This document shows positions 41,948 through 49,686 of a stretch of 64,000 nt of DNA, piece by piece. Position 1 is the stretch's first letter. Every line of letters begins with the position of its first letter. The notes beneath the pieces are model-generated. The model saw only the letters and a list, made by a program, of their open reading frames with translations. It did no database searches and was not told the origin of the DNA. Position numbers and translations under genes: made by a program. The stretch lies in the NCBI RefSeq assembly GCF_009687865.1, contig NZ_BLAE01000013.1:1-64000 (forward strand). Direction: 5' to 3'. Source of the DNA: Acrocarpospora macrocephala. Lineage in GTDB: Bacteria; Actinomycetota; Actinomycetes; Streptosporangiales; Streptosporangiaceae.

Positions 41948-43425
41948 CGGCCCCCCTCGCGATCGGTGATTCTGGCCGAATCACCGTAAGTGGGTCGGCC
42001 CGCTTCGCCGTTGGCGATTCGTCCGGCATCGCCGTAAGTAAGTCGGCTTGCCCCGCTGTGAGCGATTCGTCCGGCATCGCCGTAAGTAAGTCGGCTTGCC
42101 GCGCTGTGAGTGATTCGGCCCGTCTCCCCGCGTGTGATGCCTGCGGGGAGGAACGCCGCGTGCGCCTGGACGAGCTCGTCGCACACCGCCTCGATGGCCG
42201 CCAGGGGAAGGGTGGCCGAGGTGTTGGGGTCGAGCATGGCTGCCTGGTACACCGCCGATCGTCGTTCCTCGAGGGCCGCTGTCATGGTCAGCTCTACCAC
42301 ATTCAGGAACGTCCGGTTGAGCGCGGCGAGCTGGACGGGCAGCGACCCGACCGGCAGCGGGCTGATGCCCCCGCCGTCCACCCGGGCCGGCACCTCCACG
42401 CAGGCGCTCGGCGGCAGGTTGTCGATCAGGCCGTCGTTGGGGAGGGTGAGCTGGACCTCGCGCGGCATGCCGGTGAGCATGGAGTGGATCACCTCGGAGG
42501 CCATCTCGAAGTGTTTCCACCGGGCCAGCACCGGCTCACCGGCGGCCAGCGCGCCGCGCAGCCGCTCGTACGCGTCGAGTTTCCTGGCGCGGCGGCGCAA
42601 GCTCTCATTGAGCGGCAGGTCGAGCCGGAGCACCTCCTTCTCGTGCGGCAGGAACCAGGGCACGTACTCGGCGGCGTGCTCGCTCGACTCGGTCGGGAAG
42701 TAGCCGAACCGCCGGTAGATCTCGGCCCGGGCGTGGCTCCGCAGTTCCGGGTCGTCGGCCATGACCAGGTCCAGGTCCCCGTACAGCGACTGGCCGCCGC
42801 TCTCGAAGCGGAGGACGAACGCCTGGTGGTTCAGCCCGGCGGTCAGGAAGTCGATGTCGCCGAGCTCGCGGCCGATCAGGTCGGCGAGCAGGGCGTGGGT
42901 GTCCCGGACGGAGTGGCAGAGCCCGGCCACCCGGCGCAGCGGGGTGCCCGCGATCACGGCCGCGCACAGGGTGGCCATCGGGTCGGTGTAGTTGAGCAGC
43001 CAGGCTTGCGGGCAGAGCCGTACCATGTCGCGGGCCAGCCCGAGCAGGACGGGGATGGCGCGCAGCCCGCGGAAGATGCCGCCGAGGCCGAGCGTGTCGC
43101 CGACGGTCTGGCGCACGCCGTAGCGGCAGGGGATCTCGAAGTCGGACAGGGCCGCGTCGTAGCCGCCCACGTCGATCTGGCAGATCACGAAGTCGGCCCC
43201 GGCCAGCACCGCCTCGCGGTCGGCGCCGGCCTCGATGACGGCGCCGGCGGCGGTCTCGGCGTCCAGGCGGCGGGCCAGCGTCTCGGCGGTGGCGAGGCGG
43301 GCGGGGTCGATGTCGTGCAGGGCCACGCGCAGCGTGCCGGCCAGCTCGGGACTGGACATGAGGTCGGAGAGGATCTTGCGGGTGAGCTCGACGTTACCCG
43401 CCCCGACGAAGGCCAACTTTGCCAT
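41944..43425 (-). CDS. GH4 glycosidase (alpha-galactosidase/alpha-glucosidase type)
   Basis: A 493-residue NAD- and Mn-dependent glycosidase. KLAFVGAGNVELTRKILSDL is the NAD-binding start, NYTDPMATLCAAV, AGLCHSVRDT (Mn-binding Cys-His) and GLNHQAFVLRF are GH4 motifs; the CHSV form is typical of MelA-like alpha-galactosidases. After residue ~425 there is a tail of four 16-residue repeats (GRITHSAASRLTYGDA and variants) not usual in GH4. ATG 43425 has AGGAGG. It cleaves imported alpha-galactosides, complementing the GH36 enzyme. Confidence 0.9.
   Translation of the reverse strand: MAKLAFVGAGNVELTRKILSDLMSSPELAGTLRVALHDIDPARLATAETLARRLDAETAAGAVIEAGADREAVLAGADFVICQIDVGGYDAALSDFEIPCRYGVRQTVGDTLGLGGIFRGLRAIPVLLGLARDMVRLCPQAWLLNYTDPMATLCAAVIAGTPLRRVAGLCHSVRDTHALLADLIGRELGDIDFLTAGLNHQAFVLRFESGGQSLYGDLDLVMADDPELRSHARAEIYRRFGYFPTESSEHAAEYVPWFLPHEKEVLRLDLPLNESLRRRARKLDAYERLRGALAAGEPVLARWKHFEMASEVIHSMLTGMPREVQLTLPNDGLIDNLPPSACVEVPARVDGGGISPLPVGSLPVQLAALNRTFLNVVELTMTAALEERRSAVYQAAMLDPNTSATLPLAAIEAVCDELVQAHAAFLPAGITRGETGRITHSAASRLTYGDAGRIAHSGASRLTYGDAGRIANGEAGRPTYGDSARITDREGGR
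41968..42159. repeat. 48-bp tandem repeats in the 3' end of the GH4 gene
   Basis: Four copies with a 48-bp period begin at about 41968, 42016, 42064 and 42112. The middle two are nearly identical; the outer ones are diverged. They are in frame and encode 16-residue repeats in the GH4 C-terminal tail. Confidence 0.8.
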
Positions 43426-43432
43426 CCGAAAC

Positions 43433-43448
43433 CTCCTGAAACCAGGAG
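43433..43448 (-). promoter_or_regulatory. hairpin covering the GH4 ribosome-binding site
   Basis: In the mRNA, CTCCTG pairs with CAGGAG (6 bp, 4-nt loop), and the second arm is the Shine-Dalgarno of the GH4 gene. It may lower GH4 translation relative to upstream genes. Confidence 0.35.
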
Positions 43449-43466
43449 ACTACCGTTTGAAAAGGT

Positions 43467-44966
43467 TCACTTCACCAGGAGCCGGTCCGAGATCCGTCCG
43501 GCCGGATTCACGTACGGCCCGAAGTCGACCTCACGCCCGTCGACCAGGAAGCGGTGCCGGTCCAGCCGCCGGATCTCCGGGCTGCCGGTGAGGAAGGCCA
43601 CCAGGGCGCGCCGCTCGGGCTCGTCCAGCCACGCGATCGGGTCGGACACCGCGCGGAACCCGCAGATCCCGGCGAGGTCGGCGAGCAGCTGCTTGCACGC
43701 GTCGTCCAGCAGGTTGTACCTGGTACGGAAGAACACCGGATCCGGATCCACCTCCAGCAGCGGGCGCAGCCACAGCCGGTGCAGCGACGCGATCACCGCG
43801 TTGCGCGCGCCCGCGCCCGAATAGTCGTCGGAGCGTTCGCTGTTGTCCCAGTACGGCGCCACGTCCGGGCTCGCCCGTACCCCGTCGAGCACGCCGATCG
43901 ACGGGATGATCGGCGCCCCGCTGCCGAGCAGGTAGGTGTCCTCCCCGGCGACCTCGCGGAACAGCCGGATGGCGTCCCGGTAGGCCTGCTCGCGCGGCAC
44001 GTCGCGGTGGCGCGCCCCCGACAGCGCCCCCGCGTACGCGAAGTCCAGCTTGAGATACCGGTAACCCCATTCGCGTACCTGCGCGAACGTCGCCGCCAGG
44101 TGGTCGCGCGTCTCCGGCAGGGTGGTGTCCAGCGCGAAATAGGAAGCGCCCCAGTTGAACCCGGCCGGTTTCGGGTCTCCGGCGGCGTCGCGCAGGAACA
44201 GGTGCGGCCGGGTCCGGAAGATCTCCGAATGCGCCGGTGCGATGAACGGCGCCAGCCACAACCCGGGCACGAAGCCGTGGTCGCGGATCCGCGCCGCCAT
44301 GTCCGCCATGCCGGACGGGAAATCGGATCCCGGCTCCCAGTCGCCGACCGCGGCCTGCCAGCCGTCGTCCAGCTGGACCACGTCGAACGGATAGCCGCGC
44401 AGGTCGTCCAGCACCTTGTGGATGAGCGGCTCGGTGATGTCCTCAAAGAAGGAGTACCAGCTGCACCAGACATTGCCCGCCCGGGTGGTACGGCGCCCGA
44501 GCCGCTCGCCGAGCAGCTCCGCGTAGCGGGCGAAGACCTCCTCCTCGGGGCCGTACCCGAGGAACCAGTCCGCGTCCGGGTGCTCCCAGTGCCCGGCGAG
44601 CAGCCGGTCGTCGGCTTCCACCCGGGGCACGTCAAGCCCGAGCCCGCCGAGCAGCAGCACGTTCCCGCCGCCCGCGTCCAGCGCGCCGACGGCGCTGCCC
44701 GCATGCCGGTACGGACTGTCGTTGTCGATGTCGTCGGCGGTCAGCATGCGCTCAGGCCCGGGAATGCGCAGCGGCGGCCCGCCGAGCGGCCACCACGCGG
44801 TGGGACTGTAGGAGTTCCACCCATGCCGGTAGAAGTCCACCGCACCGAAGGGGTGCAGGATGCGGACATCCCCGGCGGGGACGATCAGCCCTCCCTCTAC
44901 GTGACGCGGCTCCCCGGGGAGCACGGCGGGCAGCTGGTGGCCCCCGAACTGCAGAATCGTCTCCAT
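43467..44966 (-). CDS. GH36 alpha-galactosidase
   Basis: A 499-residue cytoplasmic enzyme of clan GH-D. WCSWYSFFEDITE near 165, FDVVQLDDGWQAAVGDWEP near 195, the nucleophile in YRYLKLDFAYAGAL near 305 (KLDF Asp), and SERSDDYSGAGARNAV near 385 with the acid/base Asp. No signal peptide. ATG 44966 has AGAAGGA; longer frames run into the next gene. Sits 53 bp after the binding-protein gene. Hydrolyses melibiose/raffinose-type sugars imported by the ABC system. Confidence 0.9.
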   Translation of the reverse strand: METILQFGGHQLPAVLPGEPRHVEGGLIVPAGDVRILHPFGAVDFYRHGWNSYSPTAWWPLGGPPLRIPGPERMLTADDIDNDSPYRHAGSAVGALDAGGGNVLLLGGLGLDVPRVEADDRLLAGHWEHPDADWFLGYGPEEEVFARYAELLGERLGRRTTRAGNVWCSWYSFFEDITEPLIHKVLDDLRGYPFDVVQLDDGWQAAVGDWEPGSDFPSGMADMAARIRDHGFVPGLWLAPFIAPAHSEIFRTRPHLFLRDAAGDPKPAGFNWGASYFALDTTLPETRDHLAATFAQVREWGYRYLKLDFAYAGALSGARHRDVPREQAYRDAIRLFREVAGEDTYLLGSGAPIIPSIGVLDGVRASPDVAPYWDNSERSDDYSGAGARNAVIASLHRLWLRPLLEVDPDPVFFRTRYNLLDDACKQLLADLAGICGFRAVSDPIAWLDEPERRALVAFLTGSPEIRRLDRHRFLVDGREVDFGPYVNPAGRISDRLLVK

Positions 44967-45019
44967 CGCTGTCCTTCTCGGGAGGCCGGGCCGGCACCGG
45001 AGCGCCAGCCCGGCGAGGG

Positions 45020-46351
45020 TTACTTGAGGATGTCGGCCACGCGCGTGTCGAGCTCCTTGAGCGCGTCGGCGGGGACGACCTTCAGCTCCTGGATCTGGTC
45101 GATCACCGCCTGCGCCTCCGTGTTGATCTCGTTGGCGCTGCCGGTGATCGGGTAGTACGACAGGCTGGCCGGGTCGGCGGCGATGTCGGTGAAAGCGGAC
45201 ACGTCGACGCCCTTGGCCCGGTGCGACTCGGCGGCAGCGGCGGCCGCGGTCGTGATCGCGGGGAACACCACGGCGCGCTTGGCCACCAGGTCCTGGCAGG
45301 CGGGCGAGCCGATGAACTTGACCCACTCCCAGGCCTGGTCGGGGTGCTTGGTCCCGGCGGTGATGGACGGGGCCAGGCCGTTGATGATGGTCTTGCGGCC
45401 CTGCGGACCGCGCGGGAGGGGGGCGAACGCGAACTTCTGCTCGGTGCTGCCGGCCCAGGTACCGATGCGCCAGGATCCGTCCGGCACCAGGGCCGCCTTG
45501 TTGGTCTGCATCATCGGCTCCAGGCCGAGGCGTCCGGCTTCCTCGCGGGGCAGCACGTACCCGGCCTTCATCTGGTCCTGCCACCAGGTGATGGCCTCGG
45601 CCAGGCGCGGGTCGTCCAGCTTGTAGTCGGTGCCGAACGGGTTCTTGTCCAGATACTGGAAGCCCATGGACAGGGGCATCCAGGACCACTGGGTCTGGCC
45701 GACGACCCCGCCGCCCTGCTCCAGACCCCAGCCGTAGGTGGCGACCTTGGTCTTGTCGAACCCGGCCTCGTCGCCGCGCTTGCCGTTGGCGTCCACGGTG
45801 AGCTTCTTGATCAGCTCGCCGAACGTGCCGCCGTCGGCGGGGTTCCAGGTGAGGTCCTTGAGGGTGGCCGGGTCGATCTTGGCGTCTTCGACGTCCTTGA
45901 CGTTGTAGACGAGCGCGATGGTGTCCCAGTCCTGCGGCAGGCCGTACCGTTTGCCGTCGCGGACCCAGAGCGAGGCCAGGTCGCCGGTGTAGCGGGTCAG
46001 GTCCACCTTGTCCCGGTCCACGAAGGGCTGGATGTCCAGGAGCTGGTTGTTGGCGGCCAGCTCGGGATAGTACGCGACGTGGTTGGTGATCACGTCGGGC
46101 GCGGTGCCGGACACCAGCGAGGTGGTGATGCCGTTCCAGTAGTCCTCCCAGCCCTGCTGGGTGATCTTGACCTGGATGCCGGACGTGGCGGTGAACGCGT
46201 CGGCGCACTCCTGGTAGGCCGGCAGCTGGTTGGGGTCCCAGAGACTGTAGGTGAGGGTGACCTTCTCCGCCGCCTCGGGGGTCTCGGCGGAGGTGCCGCA
46301 GGCGGCTATCGCGACCGCGAGAGCCAGGAGGGCGATCGGCTTTCTCATCAT
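45020..46351 (-). CDS. sugar ABC transporter substrate-binding lipoprotein
   Basis: A 443-residue exported lipoprotein: signal MMRKPIALLALAVAIAACGT with lipobox IAAC (Cys18-19), then a family 1 solute-binding protein: LTYSLWDPNQLPAYQECADAF, GTAPDVITNHVAYYPELA, YGLPQDWDTIALVYN, and AALVPDGSWRIGTWAGS. It should capture an oligosaccharide (alpha-galactoside by context) for the two permeases. No ATPase gene is in the cluster, so a shared MsiK-type ATPase is expected elsewhere. Confidence 0.93.
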   Translation of the reverse strand: MMRKPIALLALAVAIAACGTSAETPEAAEKVTLTYSLWDPNQLPAYQECADAFTATSGIQVKITQQGWEDYWNGITTSLVSGTAPDVITNHVAYYPELAANNQLLDIQPFVDRDKVDLTRYTGDLASLWVRDGKRYGLPQDWDTIALVYNVKDVEDAKIDPATLKDLTWNPADGGTFGELIKKLTVDANGKRGDEAGFDKTKVATYGWGLEQGGGVVGQTQWSWMPLSMGFQYLDKNPFGTDYKLDDPRLAEAITWWQDQMKAGYVLPREEAGRLGLEPMMQTNKAALVPDGSWRIGTWAGSTEQKFAFAPLPRGPQGRKTIINGLAPSITAGTKHPDQAWEWVKFIGSPACQDLVAKRAVVFPAITTAAAAAAESHRAKGVDVSAFTDIAADPASLSYYPITGSANEINTEAQAVIDQIQELKVVPADALKELDTRVADILK

Positions 46352-46420
46352 GGTTCTGCCTTTGCTGGATTTCGGGCAAGGTCGGCTACCGGCACCGCGC
46401 GGCACCGGTCGCGGGGGGTG

Positions 46421-47332
46421 TTACTTGATACCGGTGAACCCGATCGAGTTCACGAGTCTGCGTCCGAACACGATGAGGAGCAGGAGGACCGGGATCACCT
46501 GGAGCGTGGCCGCGGCCATCAGCCCGGCCCAGTCCGGTGAGGAGGTCGGCGAGGACTGGGCGAACACGCCCAGCGCCACGTTGAGCAGCCGCACCCCCTC
46601 GTCCTTGCCGACCAGTTGCGGCCACAGGTACTCGTTCCAGGCGAACACCGCCGTGATCACCGCCAGCGTGCTCAGCGGGGCGGTGCTCATCGGCAGGATG
46701 ATGCGCCAGAACACGGTGAACTTCCCGGCGCCGTCGATGGTCGCCGCGGACTCGATCTCGGGCGGGATGCCGAGGAAGAACTGGCGCAGGAAGAAGATCG
46801 CGAACGGGGTCATCAGCAGGTACGGCGCGAGCAGCCCAGGGAACGTGTCCAGCCAGCCGAGGTCACGGACGAGGGCGAAGTTGGGCAGCACCGTGAAGAT
46901 CGGCGGCACCATCAGCCCGGCCAGGAACACCGCGAACAGGGTGTCCCGGCCGCGGAACCGCAACCGGGCGAAGGCGTACGCCGCGGTCGCGCTGAACCCG
47001 ACCTGCCCGATCACGATCGCCACGGTGAAGACAATCGAATTGCGCAGGTAGAGCCAGAAGTCCACGTTGGCCCCGCTGCCCCCAGCCGCGATCGACTCTT
47101 CGGGCGTCGCGTGGCCGAGCACCCGGGAGAAGTTGATCAGCGTGGGGTCGGCCGGGATCAGCGAGTAGTCGCCGTTGAAGATCGCCCGGTTGCCGGTGAA
47201 CGCCGTGCGCAGCATCCAGACGAACGGGTAGAGCGTGACCAGCAGCAGCACGGCCAGCGCCACCCAGGCGAGAATCCGGCCGGGACCGGTACGGCGGCGC
47301 GGCCTGCGCCGGGAGATGGGGGAAGTTGCCAT
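46421..47332 (-). CDS. carbohydrate ABC transporter permease (MalG type)
   Basis: A 303-residue permease with six helices. WVALAVLLLVTLYPFVWML is the first helix, and the EAA loop is EIESAATIDGAGKFTVFWRI (E-A-A...G) near 205, followed by ILPMSTAPLSTLAVI. Starts at ATG 47332, 8 bp after the upstream permease gene. It forms the channel together with that partner. Confidence 0.93.
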   Translation of the reverse strand: MATSPISRRRPRRRTGPGRILAWVALAVLLLVTLYPFVWMLRTAFTGNRAIFNGDYSLIPADPTLINFSRVLGHATPEESIAAGGSGANVDFWLYLRNSIVFTVAIVIGQVGFSATAAYAFARLRFRGRDTLFAVFLAGLMVPPIFTVLPNFALVRDLGWLDTFPGLLAPYLLMTPFAIFFLRQFFLGIPPEIESAATIDGAGKFTVFWRIILPMSTAPLSTLAVITAVFAWNEYLWPQLVGKDEGVRLLNVALGVFAQSSPTSSPDWAGLMAAATLQVIPVLLLLIVFGRRLVNSIGFTGIK

Positions 47333-47340
47333 GGCCGTCC

Positions 47341-48270
47341 TCACCGGAGGTCCGAGCTGGAAGCGCGGAGCAGACGCATCTGGGTGGCGGTCAGCGCGAT
47401 GAGGATCACGAACAGCGTCGCCGCCATCGCCGCCGCGTAGCCCATATGGAACTCGTTGAACGCCTTTTGGTAGATGTAGTAGTAGATGACCCTGGTCGCG
47501 TCGGCCGGGCCGCCCTTGGTGGTCACCGCGACGGTGTCGAAGATCTGGAACGAACCGATGATCGACACCACCAGGACCAGCACGGTCACCGGCCGCAGCA
47601 GCGGAAGCGTGACCCGGCGGAACATCGTCCACTCCCCCGCGCCGTCCACGGCCGCCGCCTCGTACAGGTTGCGCGGGATCATCTGCATGCCGGCGAAGAA
47701 CAGCAGCGCCGTATAGCCCATGTTGCGCCAGGTGTTCACCAGCGCAATCGTCGCGATGGCCTGGTCGGAGTCGCCGTAGAAGGACTGCGGCTCGAAGCCG
47801 AGCACGTCCAGGATGTGGTTCACGAAGCCCACGTTGTGGTCGAGCATGAACAGCGTCACGATCGCCACCGTGACGTTCGGCACCAGCCACGGGATCACGA
47901 TCGCCGCGCGTACCAGCACGGAGCGGGTGAGGCGGTCCATCAGCACCGCGATGGCGAGCGCGAGCACGGTCTGTGAGCCGATGTTGATCACCACGTACTC
48001 GGCGGTGATGCGCAGCGCGTTCCAGAACTTGTCGTCGGCGAGCATGTCGCGGTAGTTGTCCAGGCCGACGAAGCGCGGCTCGGAGAGCAGGTTCCAGTCG
48101 GTGAAGCTGATCCAGAAGCCGCGGATCGTCGGGGCCAGGTAGAACACCGTGAACCCGAGCAGCGCCGGCAGCAGGAACAGCCAGGCCACCACGGGGTCGC
48201 CGGCCGTCCTGCGGCGACCGCGCGCGGGGGCGATCTTCGGCGGGCTGGATCTGCCGACGGTCAGCGTCAC
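47341..48270 (-). CDS. carbohydrate ABC transporter permease (MalF type)
   Basis: A 309-residue permease with six membrane helices. WLFLLPALLGFTVFYLAPTI is helix 1; the EAA loop NLYEAAAVDGAGEWTMFRRV contacts the ATPase; MGYAAAMAATLFVILIALTA is the last helix. GTG 48270 overlaps the DeoR stop (GTGA). First structural gene of the operon. Confidence 0.93.
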   Translation of the reverse strand: MTLTVGRSSPPKIAPARGRRRTAGDPVVAWLFLLPALLGFTVFYLAPTIRGFWISFTDWNLLSEPRFVGLDNYRDMLADDKFWNALRITAEYVVINIGSQTVLALAIAVLMDRLTRSVLVRAAIVIPWLVPNVTVAIVTLFMLDHNVGFVNHILDVLGFEPQSFYGDSDQAIATIALVNTWRNMGYTALLFFAGMQMIPRNLYEAAAVDGAGEWTMFRRVTLPLLRPVTVLVLVVSIIGSFQIFDTVAVTTKGGPADATRVIYYYIYQKAFNEFHMGYAAAMAATLFVILIALTATQMRLLRASSSDLR

Positions 48271-49070
48271 GGGCCCACCACCTCGACGCGCAGGCCGCGC
48301 TCGCGCAGCGCGGCGAGCACGTGCGGGTCCGCGGACGGGCCGGTGATCAGCAGGTCCACCTCGCTGATCGGCGCGACGGCGGCGAGCTGGATCTGGCCGA
48401 CCTTGGAGCCGTCGGCGACCACGACGCGTTGAGCCGCGGCCCGCAGCATGCGCTGTTTCATCTCTGCCTCGGGAAGGTTGATGTTGGTGATGCCCGCCTC
48501 CGGGTGCACCCCGTTGCAGCCGAGGAAGACCGTGCAGGTGTTGATGCGGTCGAAGATCTGGTGGGCCAGCGGATCCACCAGCGAGTGCTGACGGCGCCGC
48601 AGCGTGCCGCCGGTGAGCACCACGGTCAGGCGCGGGATCGCGCCCTCCAGCTCCAGCGCGATGTTGAGCCCGTTGGTGAACACCACGACCTCGGCCAGCT
48701 CGGTACGGGCGGCCAGGGCCCGAGCGATGAACGTGGTGGTCGTGCCCACGTCCAGGGTGATGCTCTCACCATCGTTGACCAGGGCGGCGGCGGCCTCCCC
48801 GATCAGCGCCTTCTCGATCGCGGACGTGCTGAGCGCCTCCTCGAACGACGGCTCCTCGCGCAGCCGCTTGCCGACCGCCATCGCCCCGCCGCGCACCCGG
48901 CGGAGCATGTTGCGCCCTTCCAGGGCGTCGAGGTCGGCGCGGGCCGTCACGTCGGAGATGCCGAAGGCCGTGCTGAGGTCGGCGACCCGCACGAACTCCT
49001 GCTCCAGCACCATCGCGAGGATCCGCTCCCGCCGAACCTCGGCGGGGACCTGCTCGAACACGTTCGACAT
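48267..49070 (-). CDS. DeoR/GlpR-family regulator (first of the alpha-galactoside operon)
   Basis: A 267-residue regulator from ATG 49070 (MSNVFEQVPAEVRRERILAM). HTH: MVLEQEFVRVADLSTAFGIS and DVTARADLDALEGRNMLRR. Sensor domain: DVGTTTTFIARALA, LTGGTLRRRQ, FLGCNGVHPEAG. It opens the operon and is paralogous to the DeoR at 41105. A -35 TTGACA 36 bp upstream and a near-zero leader suggest a leaderless transcript; the in-frame ATG at 49079 is the alternative start. It probably represses the operon until a sugar phosphate binds. Confidence 0.92.
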   Translation of the reverse strand: MSNVFEQVPAEVRRERILAMVLEQEFVRVADLSTAFGISDVTARADLDALEGRNMLRRVRGGAMAVGKRLREEPSFEEALSTSAIEKALIGEAAAALVNDGESITLDVGTTTTFIARALAARTELAEVVVFTNGLNIALELEGAIPRLTVVLTGGTLRRRQHSLVDPLAHQIFDRINTCTVFLGCNGVHPEAGITNINLPEAEMKQRMLRAAAQRVVVADGSKVGQIQLAAVAPISEVDLLITGPSADPHVLAALRERGLRVEVVGP

Positions 49071-49077
49071 GGGGGCC

Positions 49078-49106
49078 ATCTTCGAAATATTTCAAACACT
49101 TGTCAA
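49078..49106 (-). promoter_or_regulatory. promoter with DeoR-type operator in the spacer
   Basis: On the minus strand TTGACA (49106-49101) and GAAGAT (49083-49078) are 17 bp apart. The spacer holds TTTGAAATATTTC, whose GAAATATTTC core is palindromic. Transcription would begin about 8 bp on, at the ATG of the regulator gene. Confidence 0.45.
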
Positions 49107-49186
49107 TGGGAAAGTGCGCAGTTGCCGTTACGAAGGGGTAACGGGAGGTGGATGCTTAAATCGTGCTTCTGATGTGAAGGCATGCT

Positions 49187-49218
49187 GCCGCAGGGCCACG
49201 TCGTGGTGGCCCTGCGGC
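49187..49218 (-). terminator. hairpin terminator after the DUF4832 gene
   Basis: GCCGCAGGGCCAC (49187-49199) and GTGGCCCTGCGGC (49206-49218), a perfect 13-bp stem with 6-nt loop, lies 11 bp after the stop of the minus-strand DUF4832 gene. Confidence 0.8.
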
Positions 49219-49229
49219 GGTTTGTACGG

Positions 49230-49686
49230 CTACTCGAAGCGGATCTCGTCGATGCTGATGGTGGAGTTGCCGCCGAACCAGAAGCCCATGGCGAGCTGGC
49301 TGGGACTGTTGCGGTTGATGCCGTTGGCGGCCATCGGGATCTTGATGTCCTGGTAGGAGGTGGTGATCGCGGGGTGTCCGCCGCCGTCCAGGGTGTAGTC
49401 GGCGAACAGCTTGGTGGCGCCGCCCAGGCCGAGGTTGAAGTGGTTCTGCTCGCCGCCGGAAGCGCCCTTGACCCGGACCACCAGATAGGTCTTAGAGGTC
49501 AGATCGACCCCGACATCACTGCCGAACCAGCCGCAGTTGTTGTAGCGCAACTGCAACGCCCCCGAGGCGACCGTCCCGGAACCGCCGCCGTCCAGGAAAC
49601 AGTTCGCGCCCGTCCATTTGCCCAGGTCATTGAGGTACGCCGACGGATAGACCGGCGAACCATCAAAGTTGTCCAACACCAGACCG
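49230..49686. repeat. 457-bp direct repeat, copy 1
   Basis: The 3' end of this gene is nearly identical, with no gaps, to 51309-51765. It encodes the ~150-residue C-terminal module; only three residues differ between the copies. Confidence 0.92.

Noticed and set aside
43467-46379. A 970-codon open frame covering the GH36 gene and upstream
   Set aside because: Only the part from 44966 encodes GH36 motifs. The upstream part is the out-of-frame shadow of the binding-lipoprotein gene (Arg/Pro-rich, no family).
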